DNA of 64,000 nucleotides. Origin: Sthenelais limicola (taxonomy: Eukaryota > Annelida > Polychaeta > Phyllodocida > Sigalionidae). Position numbers and translations under genes: made by a program. This document shows positions 44,770-57,850 of this stretch, piece after piece. Each line of letters begins with the position of its first letter. The first letter of the stretch is position 1. Below the pieces are notes generated by a model that was not told the origin of the DNA, ran no database searches, and saw only the letters and a program-made list of their open reading frames with translations. The DNA lies in contig OW804100.1 of the NCBI GenBank assembly GCA_942159475.1, forward strand, positions 13,204,646 to 13,268,645, written 5' to 3'.

Positions 44770-47437
44770 GATAATTTCTGGCCAGCCGGTGCAGTAATGG
44801 TGCATCTATAGTCCCTTCACTCTAACCCTGAGGATTGCTGTGACATCCTACTTAAAACTATCAATTTCTATCTAGATAGAATGTGCCCCCTTAAAGAATT
44901 TAGAAACGTCCAAAAGAAACCGAAATGGATGATGGATGATCTGCTCTCTATTATGAATGAAAGAGACAGACTATATAAGCTGGCCAGAAAGGGAAAAGAC
45001 CCTGATTATTTGAGACAGGCAAATACACTTAAAAACAGAGCCAATTGTGGATGCAAATCTGCAAAGGTTGCTTTTATTAAATCAAATTTGGAGTTTTTTG
45101 ACAAGGACCCTAAGAAATTCTGGGAATTCCTACGACCTATCATAAGCCCTGAGAAATCTAAAAAATCAGTAACAATAAATATTGAAAAAAACAACCAAAT
45201 GCTAGACCCCTCGGGGGTGCCAGATGCCTTCCACAACTTTTTCTTAAATGTAGGCCCGAACCTAGCCAGTAAAATTCCGCAGAACCCAGCAAACCCTTTA
45301 TCTTACTTGGAGACCCCAGATTCACCCCCTAATCGGATTTGTAAATTCTCTGAAGTATCCCCCCAAGAGGTCTGTAAGATAGTCTAAAAAATAGACACAA
45401 CTAAGAACTCGGGGATTGAATACTTACCATCAAAGATTCTGAAATCATGTTTATTATCATTATGTAGTCAGCTCACACACATCATTAATTTATCACTACT
45501 GTTGGGAAGGGTCCCATCCTCTTTCAAGATTGCGAAAGTATCACCCATATTTAAATCGGGGGAGAAAATGGCCTGTAACAATTACAGACCCATTATCCTG
45601 TATATCCCTGCGAGCAAAAATCCTATTACAAATTACAAATTAGTAATTATTTCGAAACAAACTCATTATTCAATAAGACACAATATGGATTCAGAGCCGA
45701 TCATTCAATACAACAGGCTCAGACAGACTTTCTTAAAAAAAATTATACAGACTTAAACGACAAATTGATTAACAAAACAGTATTCCTAGACTTTAGTAAA
45801 GCATTTGATACTGTACACCACAAGACTCTACTAGATAAGCTGGCAGCATAAGGAATACAGGGTATGGAACACCTATGGTTCAGGAACTACCTCTCTGAGA
45901 GAAAACAAATTGTACAGCTAAATGGCTTAAAGTCAAGGGAGGGTACAGTCACCTATGGGGTGCCCCAGGGGACAATACTTGGCCCGATATTATTCACTAT
46001 ATATATTAATGACCTCCACTCTGTAGTTAAACACGCCCAAATACAGCACTATGCGGATGACATGGTTCTATTCTATAAAACTAAAAATATTAACCTACAT
46101 GAGAACCTACAATAGGATCTGAATAATGTGTACACCTGGTGCACGGTAAACAAACTATCCCTGAACAAATGCAAAACCATGTCATTCGCACTGAGCTACC
46201 CCGCAAAGAATAAACACAACAATCTTTCTAAACCTTTAGAATTAGGCCACTCGACTCTTGAGCAGGTGCAGGAGTATAGATACCTCTTGACACTCTTGAT
46301 GACATGTTAACTTTCAAAATTCTTACTAATAACACCCTGAATCTTGTCTCAGCAAAAATTATACTCCTGTACAGAGCAAAAAACTCCTTAACTATGAAAG
46401 CCAAACATGACCTATACAAAATGGCTATCCTCCCAAATTTTGACTTCTGCGACTTCATTTATGATTCAGCTCCGAAATCAATACTACAAAAATTGCAATC
46501 CAAACAGAACAGGGCCCTCAGAATAATTTTTAACAAATCAAAATTCGAAAACGTTGACCAAAAGCACAAAAAACTGAATATCTGGCCCCTTCAGGCTTGT
46601 AGGGACAAACATATACTAGACATGTCATTCTTCCTCTCTCGAAGCCAAAATAATTTAGATGACAGAAATCTATCCACCAGTAGCCATGCCCCTGACAGGA
46701 AAAATTTAAAAGTTATAAACTCAAAATTATCAAAAATCAATAACTCAGTGATCTATAAATGCCAAAAAAGATGGAATGAACTCCACACTGAGGCCCACAA
46801 AATTGAGGATAAACACACGTTCAAAAAGTACACAGAGAGGATCCTATCCCCCTACCAACATATTCAACCCCATATTACTTGATCCCTGGGGAGTGACTGC
46901 CGCCCCCTATATTTGTTAAGGGGATGCCCAGGGGTGTGGAAGGGTAACTTGCTTTAGTGCCTAACCTCCCCCCTGGTGTCTCCTAGCCAATGCTTATTTT
47001 CTCACCACTGTTAAAACCAGTACTTTAATGAAACTATGTAGGATATACTGTTACTACATATATTGATGTTGTAAAACCAAAAGTGTCTAAAATCACTTAA
47101 ATTCAAAATGTGTATTATACACCATTACTTATCCATTATTATTGTCAACCCTCCCATATGTCATGTTCTCGTCAACCAATGTAACTCTCTCATCCCACCA
47201 CATTATTCATGTTATCACCACCCATTTCACCCAATGTAGACCTCTCATTACCATATCACTCAGTACCTAATTATATACTAGCCTTAGAAAACCGTAGAAA
47301 CATGTAACACAAATAAAGCTCAAACAAGATTCAGGCACCCAGCGGAAGACCTACCTAGACAGCTGTCTATTTAGAATGTTGGATCACCTCACTGTAAATA
47401 ACATCAGATCTATTGCAATAAAGAATTCTTGAATTGA
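44770..47437 (+). pseudogene. 5'-truncated, broken non-LTR retrotransposon with reverse transcriptase
   Basis: The first recognisable frame (about 44823-45387) is the linker before the reverse transcriptase (PKKFWEFLRP, HNFFLNVGPNLASK). A stop follows KIV at 45385-45387, then continuing pieces in shifted frames hold INLSLLLGRVPSSFK..VSPIFKSGE..NNYRPI, FLDFSKAFDTVHHKTLL (near 45784), GVPQGTILGPILF and HYADDMVLF (the YADD catalytic box, near 46047). The C-terminal part (46304-46882) ends ..ILSPYQHI, followed by a 0.5-kb 3' UTR, AATAAAG and an (AATTG)-type tail at 47437. The endonuclease domain is missing by 5' truncation. At least three frame breaks and internal stops show that it is dead. The motifs place it broadly with CR1/Jockey-like LINEs; the clade is an inference. 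Confidence 0.9.
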
Positions 47438-49091
47438 ATTGACTTCACCTCAGGATTATGCACCATTAGAGCAACAGCAGGTCATGAATGTTGGTCATTA
47501 TTCATTCCATAAATGTGTGTTCTTGTACGTAAAACTATAATCTGAACACAAAATTCCCTGTAGTTGGCGGTACCTTACGAGCAACCACAATCCAGACACA
47601 TCACATCTGGAAAATTCGATTTTGTATGGTACATCTCCACCCTTTTATTGCACCTCTCATATACGGCATGGTTAAAACGCATAATAATAATTACTGCAAT
47701 GGGAAAGGTTAGATCTAGCAGGTTGTTTAGGCAAGTAGGAGCCTGTATTGGCCTTGGGCACAATTATATCGGAAGGCTCACACATTAGCCAACACATTCT
47801 AACATCACTTATTGCTTAACGAGGCCAGGCAGCCTCTGCTTCTATTTTCATACTAGCGGTCTTCTTCGATGTCTCAGCACAAGAGTTCCATAATGTCTTC
47901 TATGAGAATATAATTCACGAGAAGATTGGAACATGGAAGAGAAAAAGGTTGTCAGTGGAATTGTCGAATTGCTGTCTATATGTCTATATTTCGCCATTTC
48001 TCTCAGTCTCTAACGCAATGTACATATATCACTCCTTCTTTTCTGGCAGTCGTCTCAACGTTTACTTTTCCCCCCAACCCAATTAAATTAAATTGACTAG
48101 GTTGACTAATCTCTGGCTAGTCTCGTTGTACATAAGCATAATATATTCATTAGCAGTACGTGTTGTATTATCTTTGTATTATTTAAGAAAAAAAGAAACA
48201 GGTAAGATGTTTTTCTGAATTTTATGATAATAATACTCTTTAGGAATTTAGGGAAGCACATTCTAAAGCTTCAAAGACTCTGCAGTGCCCAAGGCTGTGT
48301 AAAGATGAATCCCAACAGAAAAATATTATTTCTACCCAGCAAATACAGAATGAACAGTTAATCCATTTCATAATCTTATCAGGTGGCAGCAGTCGCCAAC
48401 AGTAATGACTGCATTTAATGGTTAGATTGCATTTATTATGATGAGCGACAGCATATGAACAAGACCTTTTAGCAATGGCGACCATTTTGAATCGTTTCCA
48501 TTGAACACAAGATTTACAATCGCTACCGCACATGTCTGAAATGAAATATGAAGAACTTGAATGTTTTCCCCCAGGACCCCTGAAGATACATAAAGTGAAT
48601 AACAATGTAACTGTGTTCATATCTGTCTATTTCACATCTTCTTTCAAGGATTGTGGATATAAGAAACTTCATAGTTGAGATATCGTAATGATTTTATGAT
48701 GCAAAATACTATAGCTTTAAAAATGCACTACCAGCTATGCATGCGCAAATCCGCGCATTTTTTCTTTTTGCCACATACACCAAGTATAAGACAAACCCAA
48801 ACATGTCCCTGAATATCTAAGAATTCAGAGCCCATTAAAAGCATGTAATTAGCCAAAGAAGTGGCCCATTTTTCATTCGGTGCGCACCGAATGGACGGAC
48901 ATTGGATGGTCTCTCAACCAGATATTTCAGAGGGATTTCCCCCTTGTTAGTATACGTCATATATTGGAAATGAGGGTGAAATATAATGCTTATGATCTCA
49001 GTTGACCTCTAGTTCAGTATTGGACATATCAATTGATCGAATTTTAACTGCCAATTGTCAGACCATAGTCATGTATACATCTCTATAATTA
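47438..49091. other. No gene seen
   Basis: AT-rich. The 126-codon minus frame 48240-48620 is Cys-rich in places, but it has no spacing typical of a known domain and no signal peptide or splice context. Confidence 0.35.
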
Positions 49092-49195
49092 TGTGCCTAT
49101 ACTGGTGATTCATTGCTCAACTGATTGGTCTGTGTGTTTGTTTCTAACTGTGACCAACAACTTGATTGTCTATTAGCCTTGCTTCTTTGGATACA
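49092..49195 (-). repeat. Dispersed repeat, copy 2 (inverse of 1445-1576)
   Basis: On the minus strand ATCCAAAGAAGCAAGGCTAA, GACAATCAAGTTGTTGGTCA and GAGCAATGAATCACCAGTA match the plus-strand copy near 1445. Confidence 0.75.
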
Positions 49196-50757
49196 TAAAC
49201 ATATCATATGTGTATCCAAGTGTCAAGCCCATGTGCAATCACCCAAAGCTATATGAAAATAGACCCTACAATAACTCCCTGCGCACACGCATATATGTGA
49301 CCAGGGATTCCCCAATACCCCACCTGTTTTGAATGGGCAATAACAGGGCACTGGTGCAGTGGTATGCCGAGAAAAATTTGAGGTGGAATTTGTTGCTTTT
49401 AATCGGTTTTTCTTCATTTGAATCGTTCCTCCAGGATATATGATAGCTTTAGAGTATTTATCTCAAGGATAGTCATTTTATTTCAGGATCTTCCACAGCT
49501 GGTAATGCATCTTTAACCCATTGTCGACATATACAATCCTTTGACTAATGATGTATTGTAAGTTGGCGTCCTTAATCGTATCTACTGCTACAGTTGATTC
49601 TGAGAATAACGCTATTTTGTTTTTGCTGAATATAATATTTAAACAAGCCTCTGGTCTCTCCCCTTTACAAACTACTTCCGCTCCTCAGTGTGTGTGTATA
49701 TCTTTCTGATGGAATCCTGATGTTCCATATAAAGACAATTCGGAAAGGTTAGACATACTATGACATCTAGATTTAACTATTTAGTACGCTTAATTGAGAT
49801 GTAAAAAAACATCTTCTTCTATCCATTTCTCACTCCTGCTTGTCCTCTCGCCCTCTCACACCTTCCCTCTCATCTTCTACCTGCCCTTAAAGGGTATCAA
49901 GCAAGTTTAGGGCAACTTTCCACTTTCTATTAGTTCCTATTAATGTGATTAACTTCCTCTCACAACTTAAAAGTTAATTTGATATTTTATCATAAAAATA
50001 GCCGATTAAAGTGGTGAGGGAGAAAAATCACAGCAGGGTGCCACTGGAGCTATATTCTGGCAAAACATGGTGGTTTGTGACGTCAGGAGAGGGACTGGTA
50101 CAGTTGGTCCAGCATAGGTCCAGTGCTAGATACACTGAGATGCCACTGAGGATTGCAAAACCCTTCATTTCCCAAGGAAAGCCTTCATGGTATCTTCTTT
50201 AGTGGAGGAGAGATATCAGATGTATCGGTCAACTAGTGACAGCGATTCACCTGCCATCCCACCCCACACTTACTTTCACAAGACTTCTAGAACATAATCA
50301 TACATAAGTTGGTCTGTCCCAGGAGCTGAGCTCAGTGGAGTGTGAAACCACGACATCCCTCTGTAAAGGGGGGAAGTGAGTGACTTGAAGGGGTGATGTA
50401 GGCTCTTGACTTTGATAAGCTCCCTATAATACTTATGTTATTAATTAGTGAGGTCACTCTGTCTCTGAGCAAAATGTTGTTATACCCTTGTTATACCTCT
50501 CATGACATCACAGATTTGGATGGGTGAGGGTGAGGGGGCGTTGGGTTTCTGCTCATATCTGCTCATATAAATGTTCATCATACCTTAACATAAATTGTGT
50601 TTTTTTAGCGTTGTATTAGCATCAACATCAAATTGAGACTGGGAGATACATATGGAAATATGAGTAGATGAAGAAATTAAAATAAAAATGATGTGTAATA
50701 ATCTTGCAAGATACCCTTTAATCATGGCTACCCTTATGGCCCATTCCCATTGCCATG
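49196..50757. other. No gene seen
   Basis: Mostly unique AT-rich sequence with only short frames. Confidence 0.4.
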
Positions 50758-50822
50758 ACCGACTGACCGACCGACTGACCGACCGACCGACCGACGGACC
50801 GACCGACCGACCGACCGACCGA
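50758..50822. repeat. (GACC/GACT)n microsatellite
   Basis: Sixteen tetranucleotide steps of GACC or GACT with one GACG step. Confidence 0.95.
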
Positions 50823-50990
50823 CTATAATACTTTATCATTGTGTGTCAGGTTTGCACTCTGCTAGCTCTTACTCAAAGGTCAGAGAATCGTTTGGTTTTC
50901 CCTTGATCAAATCACCACTCACAGCATCCACTCACATATACCTCCTGCTTTTCACTGGCGAGCGAAGAAAATAATCTGCTCTGATAGCGG

Positions 50991-51204
50991 AACTCCACTA
51001 GAGGAAAAACAGCGGCGACATTTTTTGTTGTTGCCGACTAACATCAATTCATTTCATGTTTGCAATGAAACTGCAAATGGAGGAGTGTCAGATGTGTTGC
51101 CACATTCTCTGGAAACTGTTGTTCCTGAATGGATATTTGTTGCAACAATTTAGTGGGCAACAACAAAATTTGTCGGCGCTATTTTTCTCTCTAGTGGAGT
51201 CGCC
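50991..51204. mobile_element. 214-bp MITE, ACTCCACTAGAG termini
   Basis: The left arm AACTCCACTAGAGGAAAAAC then AGCGGCGACATTTTTTGTTG is matched at the right by the reverse complement of GACTCCACTAGAGAGAAAAA then TAGCGCCGACAAATTTTGTTG. The arms are about 48 bp. The target duplication was not resolved. Non-coding. Confidence 0.8.
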
Positions 51205-52130
51205 TTATGAGTCTCACTCACTAGCAATCGCTTGCTGCTGGCGACAAAGTGGATAAGTCACTACGACCATCCCCGCGAGATATCTTCCAATTGACAGCAA
51301 ATGGCAGGAAGAAGCAATAACAAAGGTAATAGCAATAGCAAGTCTGCGCCTCGCAAATAAGAAAAGAAGACAAGTGTTCTTGGAACATTCTCTAATAGGG
51401 TATAAAGCCTGACGCACAAAGACATGACAAGACGAGAGTCTAGAACAGACTAATATGCAATACTCGAAAGGTCATCGCATTGTTTGTCTGACAAATCCTT
51501 CCATTACATGTGTCTTATAAGGGGATTGGCATGAATGCCGCTTTGAATGTTGTTGGAGATATTAGTTTTATTTGTATTTAACATTGCTTTACCTTTGCAC
51601 ACAAGTCTTTTTATTTTGTGCGAACTTTCGTCTGTGTTTCTTTTATGTGTACAGCCAAAATACAAAAAGAGGGGTGGGAGAGGGTAGGAATGGATATCTC
51701 TTTAAACAAAGAGTTGTTGTCGTGGGATCTGAATATTAACTATCGGCAAAAGTCTCATTATATGATATGATACTACTTGACATTTATCCTAGATGTATTA
51801 CCTTTGATGTTTGCTTCTTGAGATGAGAATTATTACAATGTGAAAAGTTCGAGAATATATCAATTTTAAAAACACACCAAAACATGCTTTCATAAAATTA
51901 TCATTTGAAGATATTAGCAAATATTTTCGAATATCTGCAAATATTTGAAGACATCTGCAATTATTTATAAATGTACCCATGGCCGTCCATACAAGCTGTC
52001 TATAACAGGGCATCTCATTTCATGACTGACTGGACTTCCATTATACAGGCAAGTTGCCCCTGTCACTAACAAGTCTGTTATTTCATTTCTAGCCATTGCT
52101 CTCGCGATACTGTTGGTTTTACCTAGTCAG
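51205..52130. other. No gene seen
   Basis: AT-rich with several repeats of the word GCAAATATTT near 51910-51965. Confidence 0.4.
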
Positions 52131-52180
52131 CTTTAAAGTTGTATTGTCAGATACTTTGGATCAAAACCAATAAATATTTC
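52131..52180 (+). repeat. Weak copy of the TTAAAGCTG..GATCAAAA dispersed repeat
   Basis: CTTTAAAGTTGTATTGTCAG then ATACTTTGGATCAAAACC follows the family order. Confidence 0.4.
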
Positions 52181-53109
52181 TTTCCTTGGGACTAATTCGT
52201 CAATATCATTTAGAATCTATTCCAACTTGCACTATTTCCCACATGCCTCAAGCAGTTTCAGTGGAACCCTAGCTCATCTCCTTCATCTTTAAACTTGAAC
52301 TGTCATTCTTATGACGGACTAGGTCCATCTATGGTATTTATGTTTTACCAGCTTCTCTCTATTGATATATCTAGGTTCTTGTACCCATTTTTCACAATTC
52401 ACAAGTTCCTGAAATTGTCAGGATCTGGATATTGGCGTTGTTTTATCATAACCAGCAGAGTCAATTTGAGCCTTTATTTGAAGATTCTGAAGTTATAATG
52501 CTATATATGTTATTCTTACCCGACCCCCACAAGGTGACCCTCTATGACCCAATGCCCTTAGTCAGCGCCATACAAATATGGATCTAATGCAAATCCTCAA
52601 TCATGCATAGAATTGTTCTCGATTCCTAGACCATCCAACAGACATATTTATGTCGTTATGTAGCCGTTCCCTTTCTCTCATACTGTACCTTATCAGTGAT
52701 GTCAATGTTAGCGTTTCAGTTGCTTAGCAACATATTGAATGTATTAGCAACACTCGGGAGATGTCTTTGGGAACCGAAGATAGATGGACCAGGCTAGCAG
52801 GACGCTTACATTTGAACTTGTCCAAGCCATTTGATAATAGTTTACAAGTGTTATATCTGACATTTAAAGTGGTAAATGCTTGAATAAATTGAAATTAGAG
52901 AGGCAACATCAAGACTGGAAAAATAAAAATGTGTTTTTTTACTTTCATGCACAATTTCTCAGTTGGCTATACCCCTACGGGAGCACTCTAGAACCGTCCT
53001 GCCATTACCTACACGGGGGCACGTTTTGGAGCGGTATGGAACCCATAATGGCTCACCCATGCCTCCACCCGGCCCTACATAGGGCTGTATACAGTCATGT
53101 ATACCACCA
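52181..53109. other. No gene seen
   Basis: The 176-codon frame 52880-53410 extends mostly through the low-complexity tract below and is discounted. Confidence 0.4.
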
Positions 53110-53345
53110 ACCACAACTCATCTCTCTCCCTCTCTCTCCCTCCCCTCTTGTTCTGTTTACCTCTGTCTCCCCTCTTTCTCTTCCTCTCACCATTTTCCCT
53201 TCTCCTCACCCTCTTCTTCCACACACCCCTTCCTCCTCCCTCCCCTCCCTCCTCCTCCCCCTCCTCCCACCTCCTCCCCCTCCTCCTTCCTCCTCCTCCC
53301 CCTCTTTCTCCATTAACTCCTCCACCCTCCTCCTCGCCCCTTGCT
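53110..53345. repeat. Polypyrimidine tract (CTCCT-rich)
   Basis: CTCTCTCCCTCTCTCCC, CTCCTCCCCCTCCTCCC and related blocks make a nearly pure C/T strand of about 235 bp. The long frames on both strands here (53075-53407 Arg/Gly/Glu-rich; 53097-53369 Ser/Pro/Leu-rich) are translations of it. Confidence 0.9.
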
Positions 53346-55847
53346 TCAAACTGCAAAATGCCATTATAATTCCAATAGGACAACAGCTCCACAGCCAGGG
53401 AAGCCATTAGTGCAGTAGGTGTCCAATCACTGATAAACCATTCTTATCTGATCTGAGAGGCTCTGGGCCTAGACTAAAATAGAATACTCTAAATAAAAAC
53501 GTTTCCTCTTCTTATTCCACAAAGAACCACCTTCTTTAGTGTAAACAATAATTAATCATAAATCAATAAAAATGATAAAAATAAGTGTACAGATGAACTC
53601 CAAACTATTCACCAAAATGGCATGAAAAGAGGAAAACTTTGCCAGGCCACTAAAAGCTAATTATTAGAGATTAAGCTGCCGAATTTCGCAGAATTACAGC
53701 TGGGTATTATGGTTGTATGTAGCATACCCCCTAAACCCCCGCCCTCTAGATGGAGGTTTGAACCTAAGTATATATTCTGTCAATTTTTGCTGGCGAAAAC
53801 CCTGCACCATCATAAATATATATATACACAACATAATTAGTGTGGAGGATAAGTGCATTTATTTCAGAGAATCGTTCACTTAATGATTAAAGTCGAAATT
53901 TGGCATATAGTACCATTAACATGTATATAAAAAGATAAGACCAGTAGACATCTGAAACATTCAAGATGGCGGCTGAAAATCAGGATGGCGTCCAATCTGA
54001 TGACTCAATGAGTCAATAAATCTATGTGACTTTGGTTCTAATGATCATAAATGCACAATTTTGGTGTCTATACCCATGTTTTGCAAGTCACTGAATCTAA
54101 TAAAATGAAAATAAAATCCACATCAGATGATGTCTTTCCACTAGGGGTCACTACATCTAATTTCTTGCATATTTTCTGTAATTATACTAAGAAATACTTC
54201 AAAATTCGATATTTTTACACATAATCATTCTCAGCACAGTACTGAATATGAATCAGTCCCCTATAGCATCAGGGGATTGACTATAGCTCCTAATCATGTC
54301 CACTCTGTGTGCTATTATGTAAATATGTCAGTGAGACCAGAGAGGTCAGATCACTCACGCTCCACCTGAAAATGTACTGCCTAAAACACCTGAGCCATCC
54401 ATCTTGCATCTAAAGGAGTATACATGGCTTGATATTGTCCATCTCACAAAGGTGTTCACTGACTCTGAACAAGTACATGGTCTGCACACAATGCTAATCA
54501 AATAAGGGAACAAGATAAGATTTCACATTAACATGCTGGCATTCATGCCCCTTCTGAGAGATCAAGCTTCATCATTTTTTCAACGGGGAAGAAATGTTTA
54601 AGAAATTTCTCAGTTTTTCTGTGTCAATCATTTATTGGGAGCTTCCCTTCATGTTGATGAGGACAATAATTGATGGGAAACATGGCACCTCTGTGACTCT
54701 ACTAGTAGGACCTTCACATGGAGCGATGTAGATTGATGGCTCAAACCCGGGCCTCATCAAACCAATAGTAACATAGATCTATACATGTTAGACTCAATAT
54801 AGCATCCCTGAAAGGTGGCCAGCAAGAATGGAGCCCCCCCTGTATACTTGAATGACTGGATGGAATAATATATTCGCAACATAATGATTCAAATTCGAGT
54901 TTTTAGGATTATGTTGTGAGCCCACTTTTGTTAATTATAGTTGCCTGAGAAAGACATACCATCAACTGGGAACAGGGTAAATATTGGTTGTAAACACGGC
55001 TCTGGTATTATAGTTTTATATAAAAAAAGCTTTAGTTTAAATGGTTTTATTTAAGACAAAAAAGAGTAGGGGATAGCATCAGTTTTCTCTCAGCAATAGA
55101 TGGTAGTATGGAGTTGCTGGAAGACCACCCATTGGAGCTCAACTAAACAGTCTGGTAAAATGGCCTACACTAATAACCTTCTGGTGAATGTTCTGTTAAC
55201 CAACCCTCTAATCTACCATCCTGGTTTAACATTGAGTTATTGTCATACAAGATAATCATAAGACCGTTTCCCTTCATAAGCCCTAAACTCAAGGCATCCT
55301 TTTCCCCAGAGTTCAACCTCTCGAGTATGAATTATGGGCAATCACTTCCGGGTCAGGCTGTTGCCTGGCATGTCGGGAAATCACTAATCAGACCTGTCAG
55401 TTCCCGTGGTGGACGTGAGTCGGCGAGACGCTGCGAGAAAATGAAGCTGGCTTACGCGACATATTATATATTGGCGGTCATGTTTATAAGGGGAAGAGAA
55501 TTAGCATCACTACGTTGGGCCACCATAGTTATCAGGCATCGAGTTGTTTTATGGAACGCCTGCTAAGTGGAGGTTAAAAAGGAACACCTGGTGGTGGAAA
55601 CCACAATTAGTGAATCTATAATAATTGGAGACTATAGTAATTGGGGAATTTGCCCAATTTGTACACATGAGGACGCCAAAACCGGTCGCAGTAAATTTAC
55701 AGCCATATAGGGTCCATAGAAGCTTATAATACATTTAATACTGTGTAGCCGATTAAATAAACATAACAACCCATTAACATCAGTTGTACATGTCAGTGCA
55801 TTTTAGACCCTGCTTTGTGCCCAAGAATTAACTTTATAATCTATATA
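53346..55847. other. No gene seen
   Basis: A long AT-rich stretch. The 108-codon frame 55240-55566 shows no domain. Words such as AAGATGGCGGC near 53964 are isolated. Confidence 0.4.
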
Positions 55848-55935
55848 TGTTGGATTTGACGTGGGGTAATATCGCATAATTATGCTTTAATTGTTGGTTT
55901 AATGGAAAGTAGTTCAGTGCAACCGATTCAATGTT
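55848..55935 (+). repeat. Dispersed repeat, relative of 29345-29455
   Basis: TTGGATTTGACGTGGGGTAAT, CATAAT, GGTTTAATGGAAAG and GTTCAGTGCAAC in the same order as the other copy. Confidence 0.65.
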
Positions 55936-55954
55936 TAATCAATTCTGATGGTGA

Positions 55955-56062
55955 AGAATGAACCCAGAACAAGGGAAAGACAGAACATGGGACTTTAAGA
56001 TTGCTTTGTTTTAGTACTGGGGTTCCGATGTTTCGCGCAACAAACGCCCTTTATCAAGGAGG
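55955..56062 (-). ncRNA. Hammerhead-like retroelement motif, minus strand, decayed
   Basis: On the minus strand CCTTGATAAAGGGCGTTTG then TTGCGCGAAACATCGG keeps the hammerhead-like order of 15601-15640, and the downstream TTGTTCTGGGTTCATTC matches TCTGTTCTGGGCTAAATC at 15685. The putative stem GGGC/GCGC is imperfect and GTC is changed to ATC, so catalysis is unlikely. Confidence 0.45.
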
Positions 56063-56528
56063 ATTACCAGGTTAATCGCCGACATTTAAAATATGACTTT
56101 TTCCAGCTCACTGGTTTAAGTCAATACAATAGGTCAACAGCATTTTCTCCCCCTTGATTTCAATTAACATTATATTTGACTATATAATTATTGTCAGGAC
56201 ATTGCGTTACTGTAAGTCTTCTGCTTGGAATTCAATTCTTTTCAGACTATATTTCTCTCCTGTTTGGTCACCTTTATAGAGGTAGGACCTATAGACAGAA
56301 CAAATCAGTGTCGTGTAATAGGAGAGCGATATTAGGGGAAAGGTTGACCATTACGCTAAATCTAATATGGGAGTGTACCGGAGGACGGAGACTTGTGTTC
56401 CTTACCGAGGTTGATCATGTGCACAGGGAGGAGAAAGGCAGATAATTACACCTGACAACCCTTCAGTTATTCCTACCAGCCACAGATCATGCATACCTCT
56501 ATGATGTGTGTCGTGTCTGGAAAAGAGT
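56063..56528. other. No gene seen
   Basis: Unique sequence. The 84-codon frame 56191-56445 is unrecognised. Confidence 0.4.
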
Positions 56529-56560
56529 GTGTGTGTGTGGGGGGGGGGGGGGGGGGGGAA
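56529..56560. repeat. GT run then G homopolymer of about 20
   Basis: GTGTGTGTGTG is followed by a long G run. Homopolymers of this length are error-prone in assemblies. Confidence 0.85.
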
Positions 56561-57559
56561 TCTTAGGCTCATGCATTGGCCTAAGCTTTTATAATTGAAG
56601 ATTTATCCGTCGGGATCTACCATACCCCCAACCCACCTCAAAAAAAGAAAAAGAAGAACCCAAAGGAAGATCAAATTCCACATGGAGAAAAACAGAGAAA
56701 AATATGAGAGAGATGGGAATGATAGATCTGGGGTAGACAGAAAGCAAGGCCTTCTACATGTATAGACCGATACGGACGACACGCCCTTTTGGTAACCTTA
56801 TGCTCAACTTGGTGCTAAGAGTGAATGAATGAATCTGGTATTTTATAAAATGGTTTACAAGTATTCCTTCATTGAGGAAACACCACCTGTTTAATTTGAT
56901 TAAATAATGGAAATAATAATAACTCCGCCCTTATTATTTACTTCGCCTCTTTGTCCTCCATAGGTAGGGAGCCCGTCTAGTTATCACGAACAAGTGTGGC
57001 AATTAATCCAGAAAGCATGACTTAATTCTGTTGTAAATGAGTAGAGAAAAAACTGTCAGGCATATCAGTATTAGTCAATAGTGCAACAAGTGACAGGTAG
57101 CAAGTGTATTAGAAAAAAGATGTAGCTTGCTATCCCCCACTCCTTCTAATTAAATGCAACATTTTATTATCCAAATGAAGACATGCGTAAGGGCCGCGAG
57201 TATAAAAAAACGTTCTATCTTTATTGTATCTTCATACAGGGAGGAATGGCCTTGATGTTCAACTTTCGTCAGAAAATATAAGATGTCTAATGCAAAAAAA
57301 AACGGGGTGGATTTAACACTAAAGCGAACAGGGAAGAAAGTAAAATTACATCCTGATGGCTTCCAAATAGATTGGGAAAAATAGAAAATTGCTAAATTGT
57401 TTGACCGAAATCGTAGAGTTCCAATCCCTCAAAGAAAAAGTTTTCCTTTATTAAGCCAACATGCCTTCAACACTCAATTTCATCTAAAAGAAATGGCACT
57501 ATCAACACAGAAGCTAGAGTTGCTTTGAAAGTTTTATTATGTACTAGCAAAGTACCCGT
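56561..57559. other. No gene seen
   Basis: AT-rich unique sequence. Confidence 0.4.
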
Positions 57560-57850
57560 CCTCCGGACGGTCCTCCTCTCTCCCCACACTTCTCCCTCTC
57601 CCTCTTTTCCCTCCCCCTCTTCTCTGTCTCTCATACCTGTTTTTATCTCCCAACCCCATCTCTGATTCTCCCCTCTCCCTCCCCTCTTCCTCATGCTCCC
57701 CCTCCCTGCTTTCTCACCCTCCCTTCTCTCCCTTCCCCTACATCCTCTCCCTCCCCTCTTTTCCCTCCCCCTCTTCTTTCCCTCCCCTTCCCCCTCCCCC
57801 TCTCCAATACTCCGACCCTCTCCCTCCCCTCTTCTTCACTCTCCCACTCC
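57560..57850. repeat. Polypyrimidine tract (CCCTCTCCCTCCCCTCTT-type)
   Basis: Repeated CTCTCCCTCCCCTCTT and CCCTCCCCCTCTTCT blocks in a nearly pure C/T strand. Overlapping frames on both strands are by-products. Confidence 0.9.

Noticed and set aside
53075..53410. Arg/Gly/Glu-rich and Ser/Pro-rich frames on opposite strands
   Set aside because: Low-complexity CTCCT tract translated both ways.
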